A stretch of 64,000 nt of DNA, taken from contig NZ_RPFJ01000011.1 of NCBI RefSeq assembly GCF_003813905.1, positions 310,001 through 374,000 of the forward strand, written 5' to 3'. The position numbers were made by a program, and so were the translations under genes. Of the stretch, positions 18,631 through 26,216 are shown piece after piece (within the stretch, counting starts at the first letter, position 1; every line of letters starts with the position of its first letter). This stretch comes from Aureibaculum marinum (GTDB taxonomy: Bacteria; Bacteroidota; Bacteroidia; Flavobacteriales; Flavobacteriaceae). The notes under the pieces are model-generated. The model worked only from the letters and a program-made list of their open reading frames with translations, did not search any database and was not told the DNA's origin.

Positions 18631-19272
18631 ATGCCGCTATATAAAACTCTAAAAGTTAATGAAACCACTAAGGTATTAATTTGGAAAATTGAAGAGTCAC
18701 TTGAAAATTTAAATAAAGGTATTACACTCACTACACATTGTCAAAACCGAGTGGATGGAATGAAATCGGAATTGCACAAACGTGGATTTATGAGTATTAG
18801 ACATTTACTAGCTGAAGAAGGTTATGTTGATGCCGATTTATATTATGATAAATTAGGAAAACCTCACTTAAAAGATGGTACCTTTATTTCGATTACACAC
18901 TCTTTTATTTTTACTGGAATTATTTTAAGCAAAACCAAACATGTAGGTATAGATATTGAGAAACAGCGTGATAAAATTGTTAGAATTGCACATAAATTTA
19001 CTACAGTAGAAGATTATAAAAATATTAATAATGAAGATGAATTGATTCGAAAATTAACTATTGTTTGGGGGGCAAAAGAAGCTCTTTATAAAATTTACGA
19101 ACAAGAAGGTCTTAGTTTTTTGCAACACATTTATGTTGATGATTTTACCTTTGATGCTGCAAAAACAACAGCTACAATTACTTATAAAAATAAAAAAAGT
19201 ACGTATCGCATTTATTTTTTAGAATTTGAAGGGTTTATGTGTACTTATGCAATGGATCAAGTTATTAATTAA
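18631..19272 (+). CDS. 4'-phosphopantetheinyl transferase superfamily protein
   Basis: A 213-residue Sfp/AcpT-type enzyme that transfers phosphopantetheine from CoA to a conserved Ser of carrier proteins. The two family motifs are present: HVGIDIEKQRDK (Mg-binding Asp and Glu) and WGAKEALYK. The start MPLYKTLK is placed as in other Flavobacteria. It is divergent from ahcY across about 65 bases. Whether it serves the fatty acid ACP or a secondary pathway cannot be told here; no polyketide or peptide synthase genes are in the window. Confidence 0.88.
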   Translation: MPLYKTLKVNETTKVLIWKIEESLENLNKGITLTTHCQNRVDGMKSELHKRGFMSIRHLLAEEGYVDADLYYDKLGKPHLKDGTFISITHSFIFTGIILSKTKHVGIDIEKQRDKIVRIAHKFTTVEDYKNINNEDELIRKLTIVWGAKEALYKIYEQEGLSFLQHIYVDDFTFDAAKTTATITYKNKKSTYRIYFLEFEGFMCTYAMDQVIN

Positions 19273-19290
19273 CAGCTAAATTTCTATACG

Positions 19291-19298
19291 TATATTTG
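19291..19298 (+). promoter_or_regulatory. -7 box upstream of the GGGP synthase gene
   Basis: TATATTTG fits TAnnTTTG, 20 bases before the TTG start codon used by the next gene; no TTG box was found at the right distance. Confidence 0.45.
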
Positions 19299-19317
19299 AC
19301 GTTTCAAAAAAATACTC

Positions 19318-20049
19318 TTGAATATATACCAACATATAATTGATTGTGCCCAACAGGGTAAAAAATTACTAGCTATTTTATTAGATCCTGATAAAATAGA
19401 AGTAACTAGCATTAAGCCTTTGGTAGAAAAAATTAATAAAAAAGCCAATTTTGTTTTTGTTGGAGGAAGTACAGTACAAAATGGAGTTACTGAAAAATTA
19501 GTTGATGCCTTAAAAGAACACACTCAACTACCAGTTGTTCTTTTTCCTGGAAATTATACGCAACTTAGTGATAAAGCAGATGCATTGTTATTTCTATCAT
19601 TAATATCTGGTGATAATCCTGAATATTTAATCCATCAACAGGTAAAATCTATTCCTAAATTAAAAAATATGGGTTTAGAAATAATTTCTACAGGTTATAT
19701 TTTAATTGATGGAGGTGTAGAAACTTCTGTTCAAAAAGTAAGTAACACAAAACCAATTTCGCAACAAAATATAGAACTTATTTCACATACCGCTTTGGCA
19801 GGGCAATATGCTGGTAAAAAACTTATTTACCTAGAAGCCGGCTCTGGAGCAAAAAATTTTGTTAGTGAAAAAATAATTAAAACAGTAAAAGCAACATTAG
19901 ATATTCCATTAATTGTAGGTGGTGGTATTCGATCAAAAGAACAGTTACTAAATGCCTATAAAGCAGGTGCTGATGTAGTAGTTGTAGGCACCGCATTTGA
20001 ACAAGATGTTGACTTTCTAAATACATTACACGATGAAAATTTCAGTTGA
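19318..20049 (+). CDS. Geranylgeranylglyceryl/heptaprenylglyceryl phosphate synthase family protein
   Basis: A 243-residue TIM-barrel prenyltransferase of the PcrB/GGGPS family, which joins a long prenyl diphosphate to glycerol-1-phosphate. Visible motifs are LLAILLDPDKI near the N-terminus, FVGGSTV, YLEAGSGA and the phosphate-binding IVGGGIRSKEQL. A TGA lies seven codons upstream in frame with no ATG or GTG between, so TTG at 19318 is the likely start. It opens an overlapping operon with three cofactor genes. The role of its product in Bacteroidota is not settled. Confidence 0.9.
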   Translation: MNIYQHIIDCAQQGKKLLAILLDPDKIEVTSIKPLVEKINKKANFVFVGGSTVQNGVTEKLVDALKEHTQLPVVLFPGNYTQLSDKADALLFLSLISGDNPEYLIHQQVKSIPKLKNMGLEIISTGYILIDGGVETSVQKVSNTKPISQQNIELISHTALAGQYAGKKLIYLEAGSGAKNFVSEKIIKTVKATLDIPLIVGGGIRSKEQLLNAYKAGADVVVVGTAFEQDVDFLNTLHDENFS

Positions 20050-20293
20050 ATTAACTTTTAGTCCTTTACAAGACAATTATGAAGAGGAAATTATTGCTTT
20101 TATAAAAGTACTTAGAAACAGTGGACTCACAGTATTAGAAAATCCATTAAGTACACAAGTTTATGGCGATTACGATCAAGTTTTTGGTATACTTAAAGAT
20201 GAAATAAAAAAGTCTTTCGAAAAAATTGATATCGGATTGGTGTATATGAAAATAGTTAAAACCGACAGACACGACTATGAACGAAATTATTGA
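20033..20293 (+). CDS. MTH1187/YkoF family thiamine-binding protein
   Basis: An 86-residue single-domain protein of the MTH1187 (thiamine-binding) family: MKISVELTFSPL start, STQVYGDYDQVFG centre, LVYMKIVKTDR end. Members form tetramers and bind thiamine or hydroxymethylpyrimidine-type ligands. It overlaps the preceding gene by 17 bases and the next by 17, so it is tightly coupled to a PnuC-type transporter. That context favours a vitamin uptake role; binding to thiamine is inferred from the family only. Confidence 0.8.
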   Translation: MKISVELTFSPLQDNYEEEIIAFIKVLRNSGLTVLENPLSTQVYGDYDQVFGILKDEIKKSFEKIDIGLVYMKIVKTDRHDYERNY

Positions 20294-20990
20294 TTTCTTT
20301 ATAGCACCCTACAGAGAAGCATCAACACTAGATATTTTTCTTGAATTTACCGCCATGTTATTTGGCGTTGTAGGGGTTTGGTTTGGTAAAAAAGAACATA
20401 TTTTAGTATATCCATTAGGGATTATTAGTACCGGTATTTATATTTATATCTGTTACAAATTTGTACTTTATGGAGATTTTATTATCAATATTTATTATAC
20501 CATAATGAGTATTTTTGGTTGGTATATGTGGAGCAAAGTAATTGACGATAAGAAAAATCATATACCTATATCTAGAACAACTACTTCTGATAATCTAAAA
20601 GCTTTAGGCATTTTTCTTTTTACTTCACTATTTGTAATTGTAGTCTATAGATATTATAACGTAATGCCTAATCATTTAAATTTTTCAGAGAGCGTTTCTT
20701 ATGCTATTAAAAATATGACTTCAGGAAGTTTAGAAGATTTTAGAAAAATAACCCCATTTTTAGATACCTTTACTACAGGAATCTTTTTTGCTGCAATGTG
20801 GTTAATGGCTCTAAAAAAAATAGAACATTGGATATTGTGGATATTTGGTAACATAGTAGCTATTCCTTTATATTTTGTAAAAGGACTTGGATTTACAGGA
20901 ATTCAATTTATCGTATTATTGGTAATAGCTTATTTAGGATATAAAGAATGGAAAAAGAGCTTAGACAAACCAAAGATGCAAACATTGTAA
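20277..20990 (+). CDS. PnuC family vitamin transporter (nicotinamide riboside or thiamine)
   Basis: A 237-residue membrane protein with about seven helices and the PnuC pattern INIYYTIMSIFGWYMW in the middle. PnuC relatives carry nicotinamide riboside, and PnuT relatives carry thiamine, by facilitated diffusion followed by trapping through phosphorylation. The gene upstream is a thiamine-binding protein while the one downstream is a NadR-type kinase, so the neighbours point both ways. No TPP riboswitch was seen before the operon. Overlaps on both sides show translational coupling. Confidence 0.85.
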   Translation: MNEIIDFFIAPYREASTLDIFLEFTAMLFGVVGVWFGKKEHILVYPLGIISTGIYIYICYKFVLYGDFIINIYYTIMSIFGWYMWSKVIDDKKNHIPISRTTTSDNLKALGIFLFTSLFVIVVYRYYNVMPNHLNFSESVSYAIKNMTSGSLEDFRKITPFLDTFTTGIFFAAMWLMALKKIEHWILWIFGNIVAIPLYFVKGLGFTGIQFIVLLVIAYLGYKEWKKSLDKPKMQTL

Positions 20991-21607
20991 AAGTTGTATT
21001 GTTTGGACCAGAATCAACTGGAAAAACAACACTTTCAGAACAGTTAGCACGTTATTATAATACCGTATGGGTGCCAGAATATGCTCGTGAATACCTTCAA
21101 AATAAATGGAATAATTATCGCAAAACTTGCGAAAACTCTGATTTATTACCTATTGCAAAGGGTCAAATGAAATTGGAAAATAAATTGGCAAAAAAAGCTG
21201 ATAAAGTGCTTATTTGTGATACCGATTTGCTTGAAACCAAAGTATATTCTGAAGAATACTATGGAGGATTTGTAAATCCTAAATTAGACGAAGCTGCCAT
21301 TAATAATACCTATGACTTATATTTGTTAACCTATATCGATACACCTTGGGAAGCTGATGATTTACGCGACCGACCCGATTTGCGAGAAGAAATGTTTACT
21401 GCATTTGAAAACGCATTAAAAAAATACAATCGTCCGTATATTTTATTAAAAGGAGATTTGCGTACTCGATTAAAAACTGCAACAAAAGCCATTGATAAAA
21501 TTTTGGCTGAACATTCAGATTTAGATAGTTTTTCAAAAAATTTAGAAGATTTAGATATGCATTTTTTGCATCAGAATACTGACTTTAGTTCAAATTTTGA
21601 TTACTAA
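20948..21607 (+). CDS. NadR-like nucleoside kinase (AAA_28 family ATPase)
   Basis: A 219-residue ATPase with Walker A GPESTGKTTLSE, VPEYAREYL and a Walker-B-like VLICDTDLLETK. This is the ribosylnicotinamide kinase module of NadR without the adenylyltransferase half. It would phosphorylate the vitamin brought in by the PnuC-type carrier and trap it. It overlaps the carrier gene by 43 bases. The tail after about residue 195 is acidic and unconserved-looking. The substrate, nicotinamide riboside or thiamine, is not decided by the sequence. Confidence 0.82.
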   Translation: MEKELRQTKDANIVKVVLFGPESTGKTTLSEQLARYYNTVWVPEYAREYLQNKWNNYRKTCENSDLLPIAKGQMKLENKLAKKADKVLICDTDLLETKVYSEEYYGGFVNPKLDEAAINNTYDLYLLTYIDTPWEADDLRDRPDLREEMFTAFENALKKYNRPYILLKGDLRTRLKTATKAIDKILAEHSDLDSFSKNLEDLDMHFLHQNTDFSSNFDY

Positions 21608-21758
21608 GTATTTAGTTAGGTCTGTACGCAACAACTAATGAATTTATAAACAGTTTGATGTCAGGCTATTTACTTGTACAGACTAGATTTTTTTGTTTCG
21701 TTTTTTTACTAATGGAAAATGAAAATAATACAAACCTTAGTTATTTCTTTGAGAGATT

Positions 21759-22163
21759 ATGAACATAGAAAACCTAATAAAAGAACTTTCTTTTAAAGCT
21801 GTAAGAAGTAGTGGTGCCGGTGGTCAGCATGTAAATAAAGTATCTTCTAAAATAGAGTTGACTTTTAATATCGAAGGTTCTGGTGTGCTTACTGAAGAAC
21901 AAAAAGCAATTTTATTAAAAAAGTTATCCAACCGTCTTACCAAAGAAAATGTACTCATTCTTTTTTGTGACGATAGTCGTAGTCAACATAAAAATAAAGA
22001 AATTGCTATTGAACGTTTTTTAGAACTTATAAAAACCGGACTAAAAAAAGTAAAACCTAGAAAAGCCACAAAGCCATCAAAATCGGCAATTCGAAAACGG
22101 TTAAAATCTAAAAAACGATTGTCTCAGAAAAAGGCAAATAGGCAAAAACCTGATTTGGAGTAA
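21759..22163 (+). CDS. arfB: Alternative ribosome-rescue peptidyl-tRNA hydrolase ArfB
   Basis: A 134-residue class-I release-factor-like protein. The catalytic motif GAGGQHVNKV carries Gly21-Gly22-Gln23, and the basic C-terminal tail (about 95-130, Lys/Arg-rich) is what plugs into an empty mRNA channel. It frees peptides from stalled ribosomes in place of tmRNA. It lacks the codon-recognition domains of RF1/RF2, as expected for ArfB. A GTAAGG/CCTTAC hairpin overlaps its stop codon. Confidence 0.9.
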   Translation: MNIENLIKELSFKAVRSSGAGGQHVNKVSSKIELTFNIEGSGVLTEEQKAILLKKLSNRLTKENVLILFCDDSRSQHKNKEIAIERFLELIKTGLKKVKPRKATKPSKSAIRKRLKSKKRLSQKKANRQKPDLE

Positions 22164-22209
22164 GGTTTTGCCTTACAATTGCTTAAAGGTGTGTGATTAC
22201 CTTACTTGA

Positions 22210-22248
22210 TTGCGGTTCAAACCGTAAAAATTTGCGGTCAAACCGTAA
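22210..22248. promoter_or_regulatory. Two tandem palindromes upstream of the accessory island
   Basis: TTGCGGTTCAAACCGTAA (22210-22227) and TTGCGGTCAAACCGTAA (22232-22248) are near-identical imperfect palindromes with centres 21-22 bases apart, about two helical turns. They lie 97 bases before the first island gene. The spacing fits a pair of operator sites for a dimeric regulator; the regulator is unknown. Confidence 0.55.
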
Positions 22249-22344
22249 TAAAAACTAAAATAAGTTTATTAATTTGCCAACAACTCAACTATAGATTATA
22301 GGATTCAAAGTTGCTTTATTCTACTAACTTTAAACCTTACTGTT

Positions 22345-23928
22345 ATGAACAACACTTTTAGATTACTTACACTATTATTTACATTTGTGTTGTTGACAAA
22401 TTGTGAGAAAGAAGAAGTTGCTATTCCAAATTTAAAAAGCGATAATGTTGTAATAGAACAATATAATTTTGAAGAGGCAAAAGAAATACCCGACTTTATT
22501 GAACTAACTTCAAAATTTATAGCCATTAAAGATGTAGATGACCAAAATTTCAAAAAGAGTTCGGTCCAAAAAAATACCGATGTTGAAGTAGATTTTTCTA
22601 CCATTAACAAAATTACTACAGACAGTTTAATTTCATATACTTTTCGAATAATAACAAATAAAGAAAGTGTACGAACTTTTGAAAACTTAGTTATAGAAAA
22701 ACGTAATGATTCTATTAGAGGTTATATTATGAGATATGAGGACTACTCATTCATTGAAAATGGGGATAATATTGAATTTGATGCCAAAATATTTAAAACA
22801 GCTTATCAAAAAAACCTCGACGAACTAATCAATAAAATAAACGATATTAGAAAATACGTTGCACCGGAATGTAGTTGGGTAAATGTTTATACATTAAGGG
22901 TTTGTGGAAAGCATGGTGCTTTTAATGACAATAACCCTAGCTGTGCCCATTATGGAAAAGGTAATTATACCGTTAGTAGGAGTTACGTTTGTTCAGGCGG
23001 TGGTGGGTCTGGAGGACAAAATGTTGGAGGACAAAATGTTGGAGGAAGCGGTAGAGGAAGCTCTAGTGGGTCTTCAACATCTGTTGTTTATCCTTGTAAT
23101 GATCCCGTTCACGGTTGTTTGTCAAAAAATATGGCATTGGCCAATCATTTAGGTTTAGAACAAGAAGCCAAAGCTTGGCTTATGAGCCAAAATGAAGATG
23201 TAATAAACAATTTTGAGAATTTTTTGGAAGAAAATGATGATAGCCAAGAGGCAATAAATTTGGCTAAAGCTGCAGTTGAAACATTAATGGATGGAATTGA
23301 AATAGATTCAGGGTCATCAGATTTTGTCGATGAAGAGCCAGTGAAGACATATCTAGGCACAGTTGATGATTTTAAGAAGCTATTAGATAATAGCCCTAGA
23401 GGTGTTGGAAAATTTAAAGGGAAAGAGGCAAGTGATTATTTAAAAAGTTTGGGTGAAACAAAATTTAATTGGAAACAAATGCGACCTCTTCCTACACAAA
23501 CAGGATATTTTAACACAAAAAAAGGGAGATATATTTATACTAAAAAAGGAGGATGGATAGATATGGCACATTTTATGTTTTACGCTGGTACGGCTTATCA
23601 ATACCAACTTGACGATGTAGGTAATCCAATTGGAGAGGCTGTTCAGGATGGTTTCTATCAAGAACTATCAGATTCTGTTGTAGCTGAACATTCTGCATAT
23701 AGTTATGAAGACTTACCAAGTGACAAGTTTGGAGCTGAATTTGCAATAAATTATTTCGACTCTGAAAGTAATTTAAGTTTTGGTGAGCAATTAGCTAATT
23801 ATTTAAATGATATACTTATAGGTGCTCAGCCCGATGATGCACCAAATTATGACAGTATACCAGATGAAGACTCTAGAAATAAACCGACCAAAACAAATAA
23901 AACGACAACCCCTATATACACAAAATAG
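22345..23928 (+). CDS. Lipoprotein with Cys-rich region, Gly/Ser linker and putative toxin C-terminal domain
   Basis: A 527-residue lipoprotein with lipobox LLTNC (Cys20). Residues about 25-170 form a region like the N-terminal half of many flavobacterial surface lipoproteins (SYTFRI, RGYIMRYED). Cys176 opens a Cys/His-rich stretch, followed by a low-complexity Gly/Ser linker (about 213-245), a Cys pair and a helical part. A C-terminal domain (about 335-490) has conserved-looking WIDMAHF (404-410) and HSAYSYEDLPSD (449-460), then a Thr/Lys-rich tail. The layout (anchor, linker, compact end domain, small gene six bases downstream) resembles a polymorphic toxin with its immunity gene. I do not recognise the end domain; toxicity is inference. 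Confidence 0.6.
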   Translation: MNNTFRLLTLLFTFVLLTNCEKEEVAIPNLKSDNVVIEQYNFEEAKEIPDFIELTSKFIAIKDVDDQNFKKSSVQKNTDVEVDFSTINKITTDSLISYTFRIITNKESVRTFENLVIEKRNDSIRGYIMRYEDYSFIENGDNIEFDAKIFKTAYQKNLDELINKINDIRKYVAPECSWVNVYTLRVCGKHGAFNDNNPSCAHYGKGNYTVSRSYVCSGGGGSGGQNVGGQNVGGSGRGSSSGSSTSVVYPCNDPVHGCLSKNMALANHLGLEQEAKAWLMSQNEDVINNFENFLEENDDSQEAINLAKAAVETLMDGIEIDSGSSDFVDEEPVKTYLGTVDDFKKLLDNSPRGVGKFKGKEASDYLKSLGETKFNWKQMRPLPTQTGYFNTKKGRYIYTKKGGWIDMAHFMFYAGTAYQYQLDDVGNPIGEAVQDGFYQELSDSVVAEHSAYSYEDLPSDKFGAEFAINYFDSESNLSFGEQLANYLNDILIGAQPDDAPNYDSIPDEDSRNKPTKTNKTTTPIYTK

Positions 23929-23934
23929 AATCAA

Positions 23935-24246
23935 ATGAAAAAAATAGTTATTTCCATTTCAGGATCTTTAATTTTGATTATAGCTGCATACTTTTTTTTA
24001 AGAAAATCACAACTAAATGATTATAAGGAAAGAGGCGATATAATAGTTCAAAAAGTGAAAAATTATAAATTTAGGAATGGAAATTTACCGAATTCAGTCA
24101 TTGACATTAATTCTGATTTAGAAATGGGAGAAGGTCCTTATTACGAAAAATTAAATGATACAGTTTTTATAGTCTATTTTAATATTGGATTTGACGATAT
24201 GCTGCTTTATAATTCTAGTAAAAACGAATGGGAAAGTAAGCCGTAA
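23935..24246 (+). CDS. Small membrane-anchored protein, putative immunity protein
   Basis: A 103-residue protein with one N-terminal membrane helix (VISISGSLILIIAAYFFL) and a soluble part outside the cytoplasm. The soluble part has a pseudopilin-like feel (VKNYKFRNGNLPNSVIDI, then a Tyr-rich end). It begins six bases after the putative toxin gene, the usual place for its immunity gene, and its anchor would put it in the periplasm where an incoming toxin could be met. No family is recognised; the role is inferred from position and topology. Confidence 0.55.
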   Translation: MKKIVISISGSLILIIAAYFFLRKSQLNDYKERGDIIVQKVKNYKFRNGNLPNSVIDINSDLEMGEGPYYEKLNDTVFIVYFNIGFDDMLLYNSSKNEWESKP

Positions 24247-24269
24247 GCACAAAATAGTACTTATTCTAT

Positions 24270-24725
24270 TTAACCCCCGCTCCCGCCAGTTTTTTATGGC
24301 AAAATTCTATGTAAATCCAATAGCGTCCGGTCTAAGAGAATTTGACGAAAAGACGTATCCTTTGATAATTATAAGTATTGGGCATGGACTGGACTACATG
24401 ATTACGGTGTGTTGATGGAATATTTTACTCCTGAAGAAAATACAATATTCTCTAATTTATCTAAAATAGTTAAAAATGATACACATACAAACGTTTTCAT
24501 ATAAGTGAGAAACTAAATGGAATACCCTTGCCTTCAAGCAACCATTTAACGGAACACGCAAAATACAGTTTAAAAATTGAACAAAAATTAATTCAGTTAA
24601 GTACAATTTCTCCTAACAATGAAATTGCTTACCAAAAACTTACAGGTTTTATTAATGATTTGACTATATTAATAAAAAACAATCCTAATAAAAATTTAGG
24701 ACAAATTGCAGATTTAATAAATTAA
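24270..24725 (+). pseudogene. Frameshifted gene tail (decayed toxin-type C-terminal cassette)
   Basis: The tail begins in one frame (NPRSRQFFMAKFYVNP ... GLREFDEKTYPL). It loses one base at 24361-24363 and continues in the next frame (DNYKYWAWTGLHDYGVL ...). It shifts again at about 24480-24500 into a third frame (HISEKLNGIPLPSSNHLTEHA ...), which runs to the stop at 24725. Joined, it gives about 150 residues with no start codon at the head. The middle matches the tail at 25843-26216 residue for residue at many positions. The last part, with SNHLTEHAKYS, may be the active part. It directly precedes an immunity-like gene. Confidence 0.65.
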
Positions 24726-24728
24726 ATT

Positions 24729-25412
24729 ATGAAATATTATTATTTATCGGTAAGTATTGACTTTAAGGAAGTTGGAATATATCCGCAATCTACTAGTTTT
24801 AATGAAATAGGAAGTGTTCAAGAATATGGTTTAGGTTTTAATGCTCCTATCAATAGCATTAAACTACCAGAGCTAATTTTGGATAATAAGGCCAAATTGA
24901 CAAATTTGATTAGTGTTACTTACATAAATAGAAGTGTATTTTTAATCTTGGATCATAGTTTTATTTCTATGTTAAAATCTAACGATAGTATAAATGATTT
25001 TCAATATTGGAATTTAAAAGTTTTAAAAAAAAACAGTACAATAAATAATTATTACTTATTTCATTTGTCATATCCAAGTGATATAGATATAATTGATTTT
25101 GAAAAATCTACCTTTGAATTATCAAATGATAATTTGGGCAGTGGAATAAAAAAAAGATTTGAAGATTATATTGATTATAAAAAAGAATGGGATAAAACTA
25201 TAAACCTGGGGAATACTCTAAAATTTGAAAAAATTTTCCTTGATTTTCGAAAAATGAATAGTGATTTAATAAGGATATTAAATATTGACTCAATGTTTAT
25301 AGGATATTACATATCTGAACCATTAAAAAAGGCTATTGAAAAAGAAAGGTTTACAGGTTTGGTTTTTCAAGAAATTGAAGAAATTGATAAACGAATAAAA
25401 GCTATCTATTAA
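24729..25412 (+). CDS. Immunity-like protein (resembles Imm11/Imm43-type proteins)
   Basis: A 227-residue soluble protein with no signal peptide or membrane helix. The C-terminal stretch YYISEPLKKAIEKERFTGL, followed by FQEI, resembles the ending shared by Imm11 (DUF1629) and Imm43-type immunity proteins (viSe.l..al ... tGl.F). It begins three bases after the stop of a decayed toxin-type tail, as expected for its partner. It appears intact although the tail before it is broken, a common state for orphan immunity genes kept as protection. The family match is from memory of the motif and needs a profile search. Confidence 0.6.
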   Translation: MKYYYLSVSIDFKEVGIYPQSTSFNEIGSVQEYGLGFNAPINSIKLPELILDNKAKLTNLISVTYINRSVFLILDHSFISMLKSNDSINDFQYWNLKVLKKNSTINNYYLFHLSYPSDIDIIDFEKSTFELSNDNLGSGIKKRFEDYIDYKKEWDKTINLGNTLKFEKIFLDFRKMNSDLIRILNIDSMFIGYYISEPLKKAIEKERFTGLVFQEIEEIDKRIKAIY

Positions 25413-25440
25413 TTTGATTAAAACTACATGAAAAACACTT

Positions 25441-25842
25441 ATGATAAAGATTAAATGTTGTTTGGTGTTTATGCTTTATTTTTCTGCATTTGTATGCGTA
25501 AAAGCACAATGCACTATTGAACTACCTGATTCAAATTTGGAAGTAAACTATAATAGTTTAACACCATTTTTCAATGTTAAAGTATGTTCTAATGAAAATG
25601 TTTATATAGAAGATACATTAGTTGAAATTGAAAACTTGGCAGATTCTCTTTTTGTATATAAAGATGGAATATCGGCTGAATTAATGTTAAGATTACAAAT
25701 TCATTTATTTGCTGATAAAAATGTCAAATCCTCCTTAATAGATAAGATAAAATCACAAATAACCAGAGCCCACATTTATACCTTGATGTATAGGACTAAT
25801 AATATTGAAGATGTTATGCAAGGTATTTTTTTACAAGCTTAA
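25441..25842 (+). CDS. Small exported protein of unknown function
   Basis: A 133-residue protein with a signal peptide ending near CVKAQ (residue 23), then a small domain with VYIEDTLVEIENL, LRLQIHLFADKNV and a predicted beta/helix alternation. The segment is faintly like the periplasmic domain of ExbD/TolR, but the match is weak. It lies between an immunity-like gene and a second decayed tail whose frame is open from 25809, inside the end of this gene. The C-terminus may therefore have been altered by the junction. It could be a further immunity protein; the function is unknown. Confidence 0.5.
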   Translation: MIKIKCCLVFMLYFSAFVCVKAQCTIELPDSNLEVNYNSLTPFFNVKVCSNENVYIEDTLVEIENLADSLFVYKDGISAELMLRLQIHLFADKNVKSSLIDKIKSQITRAHIYTLMYRTNNIEDVMQGIFLQA

Positions 25843-26216
25843 GTCAAACATTCGGAGTATTATTATATCAAGAAAAAGAAATCGAAGAAAATAATGCTAT
25901 CAATAATACCATTGACTTCCCTAAAATAATCAAAATATCGCAACCTAAAGAGATAGAGTTTAACAATGATATATATGATGTCCTTACTTATTCCGGGCGT
26001 ACTTACATGGCGAAGTATTTTATAGATCCATTGACATTAGGAATAAGAGAATTTGATGAAAACATACATCCTCTAGAAAATTACAAGTTTTATGCTTGGA
26101 CTGGTTTAGGTGATAGAGGTAAGTTAAATGGATATATAAATCAAGGAGAACTTGAAAACCTTGCCGGTTTAGCATTAATAATTAAAACTTACACACATGA
26201 AAACCCTTGTGACTAA
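25843..26216 (+). pseudogene. Headless gene tail related to 24270-24725
   Basis: The frame is open from 25809 to the stop at 26216 without a credible start before the internal ATG at 26007. It reads SQTFGVLLYQEKEIEENN ... TYSGRTYMAKYFIDPL ... GIREFDENIHPL ... FYAWTGLGDRGKLNGYI ... IIKTYTHENPCD. The part from SGRTYM to THEN aligns with the tail at 24270-24725. It overlaps the next lipoprotein gene by 20 bases. It looks like a displaced C-terminal cassette of a larger surface protein. If translated from 26007 it gives a 69-residue peptide. Confidence 0.6.

Noticed and set aside
19273-19317. TPP riboswitch before the thiamine-related operon
   Set aside because: The gap is only 45 bases and lacks the conserved THI-box core.
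24185-24415. A 76-codon frame starting within the 103-residue gene
   Set aside because: Its first part is an out-of-frame reading of that gene and its last part is past the frameshift; only the middle belongs to the decayed tail.
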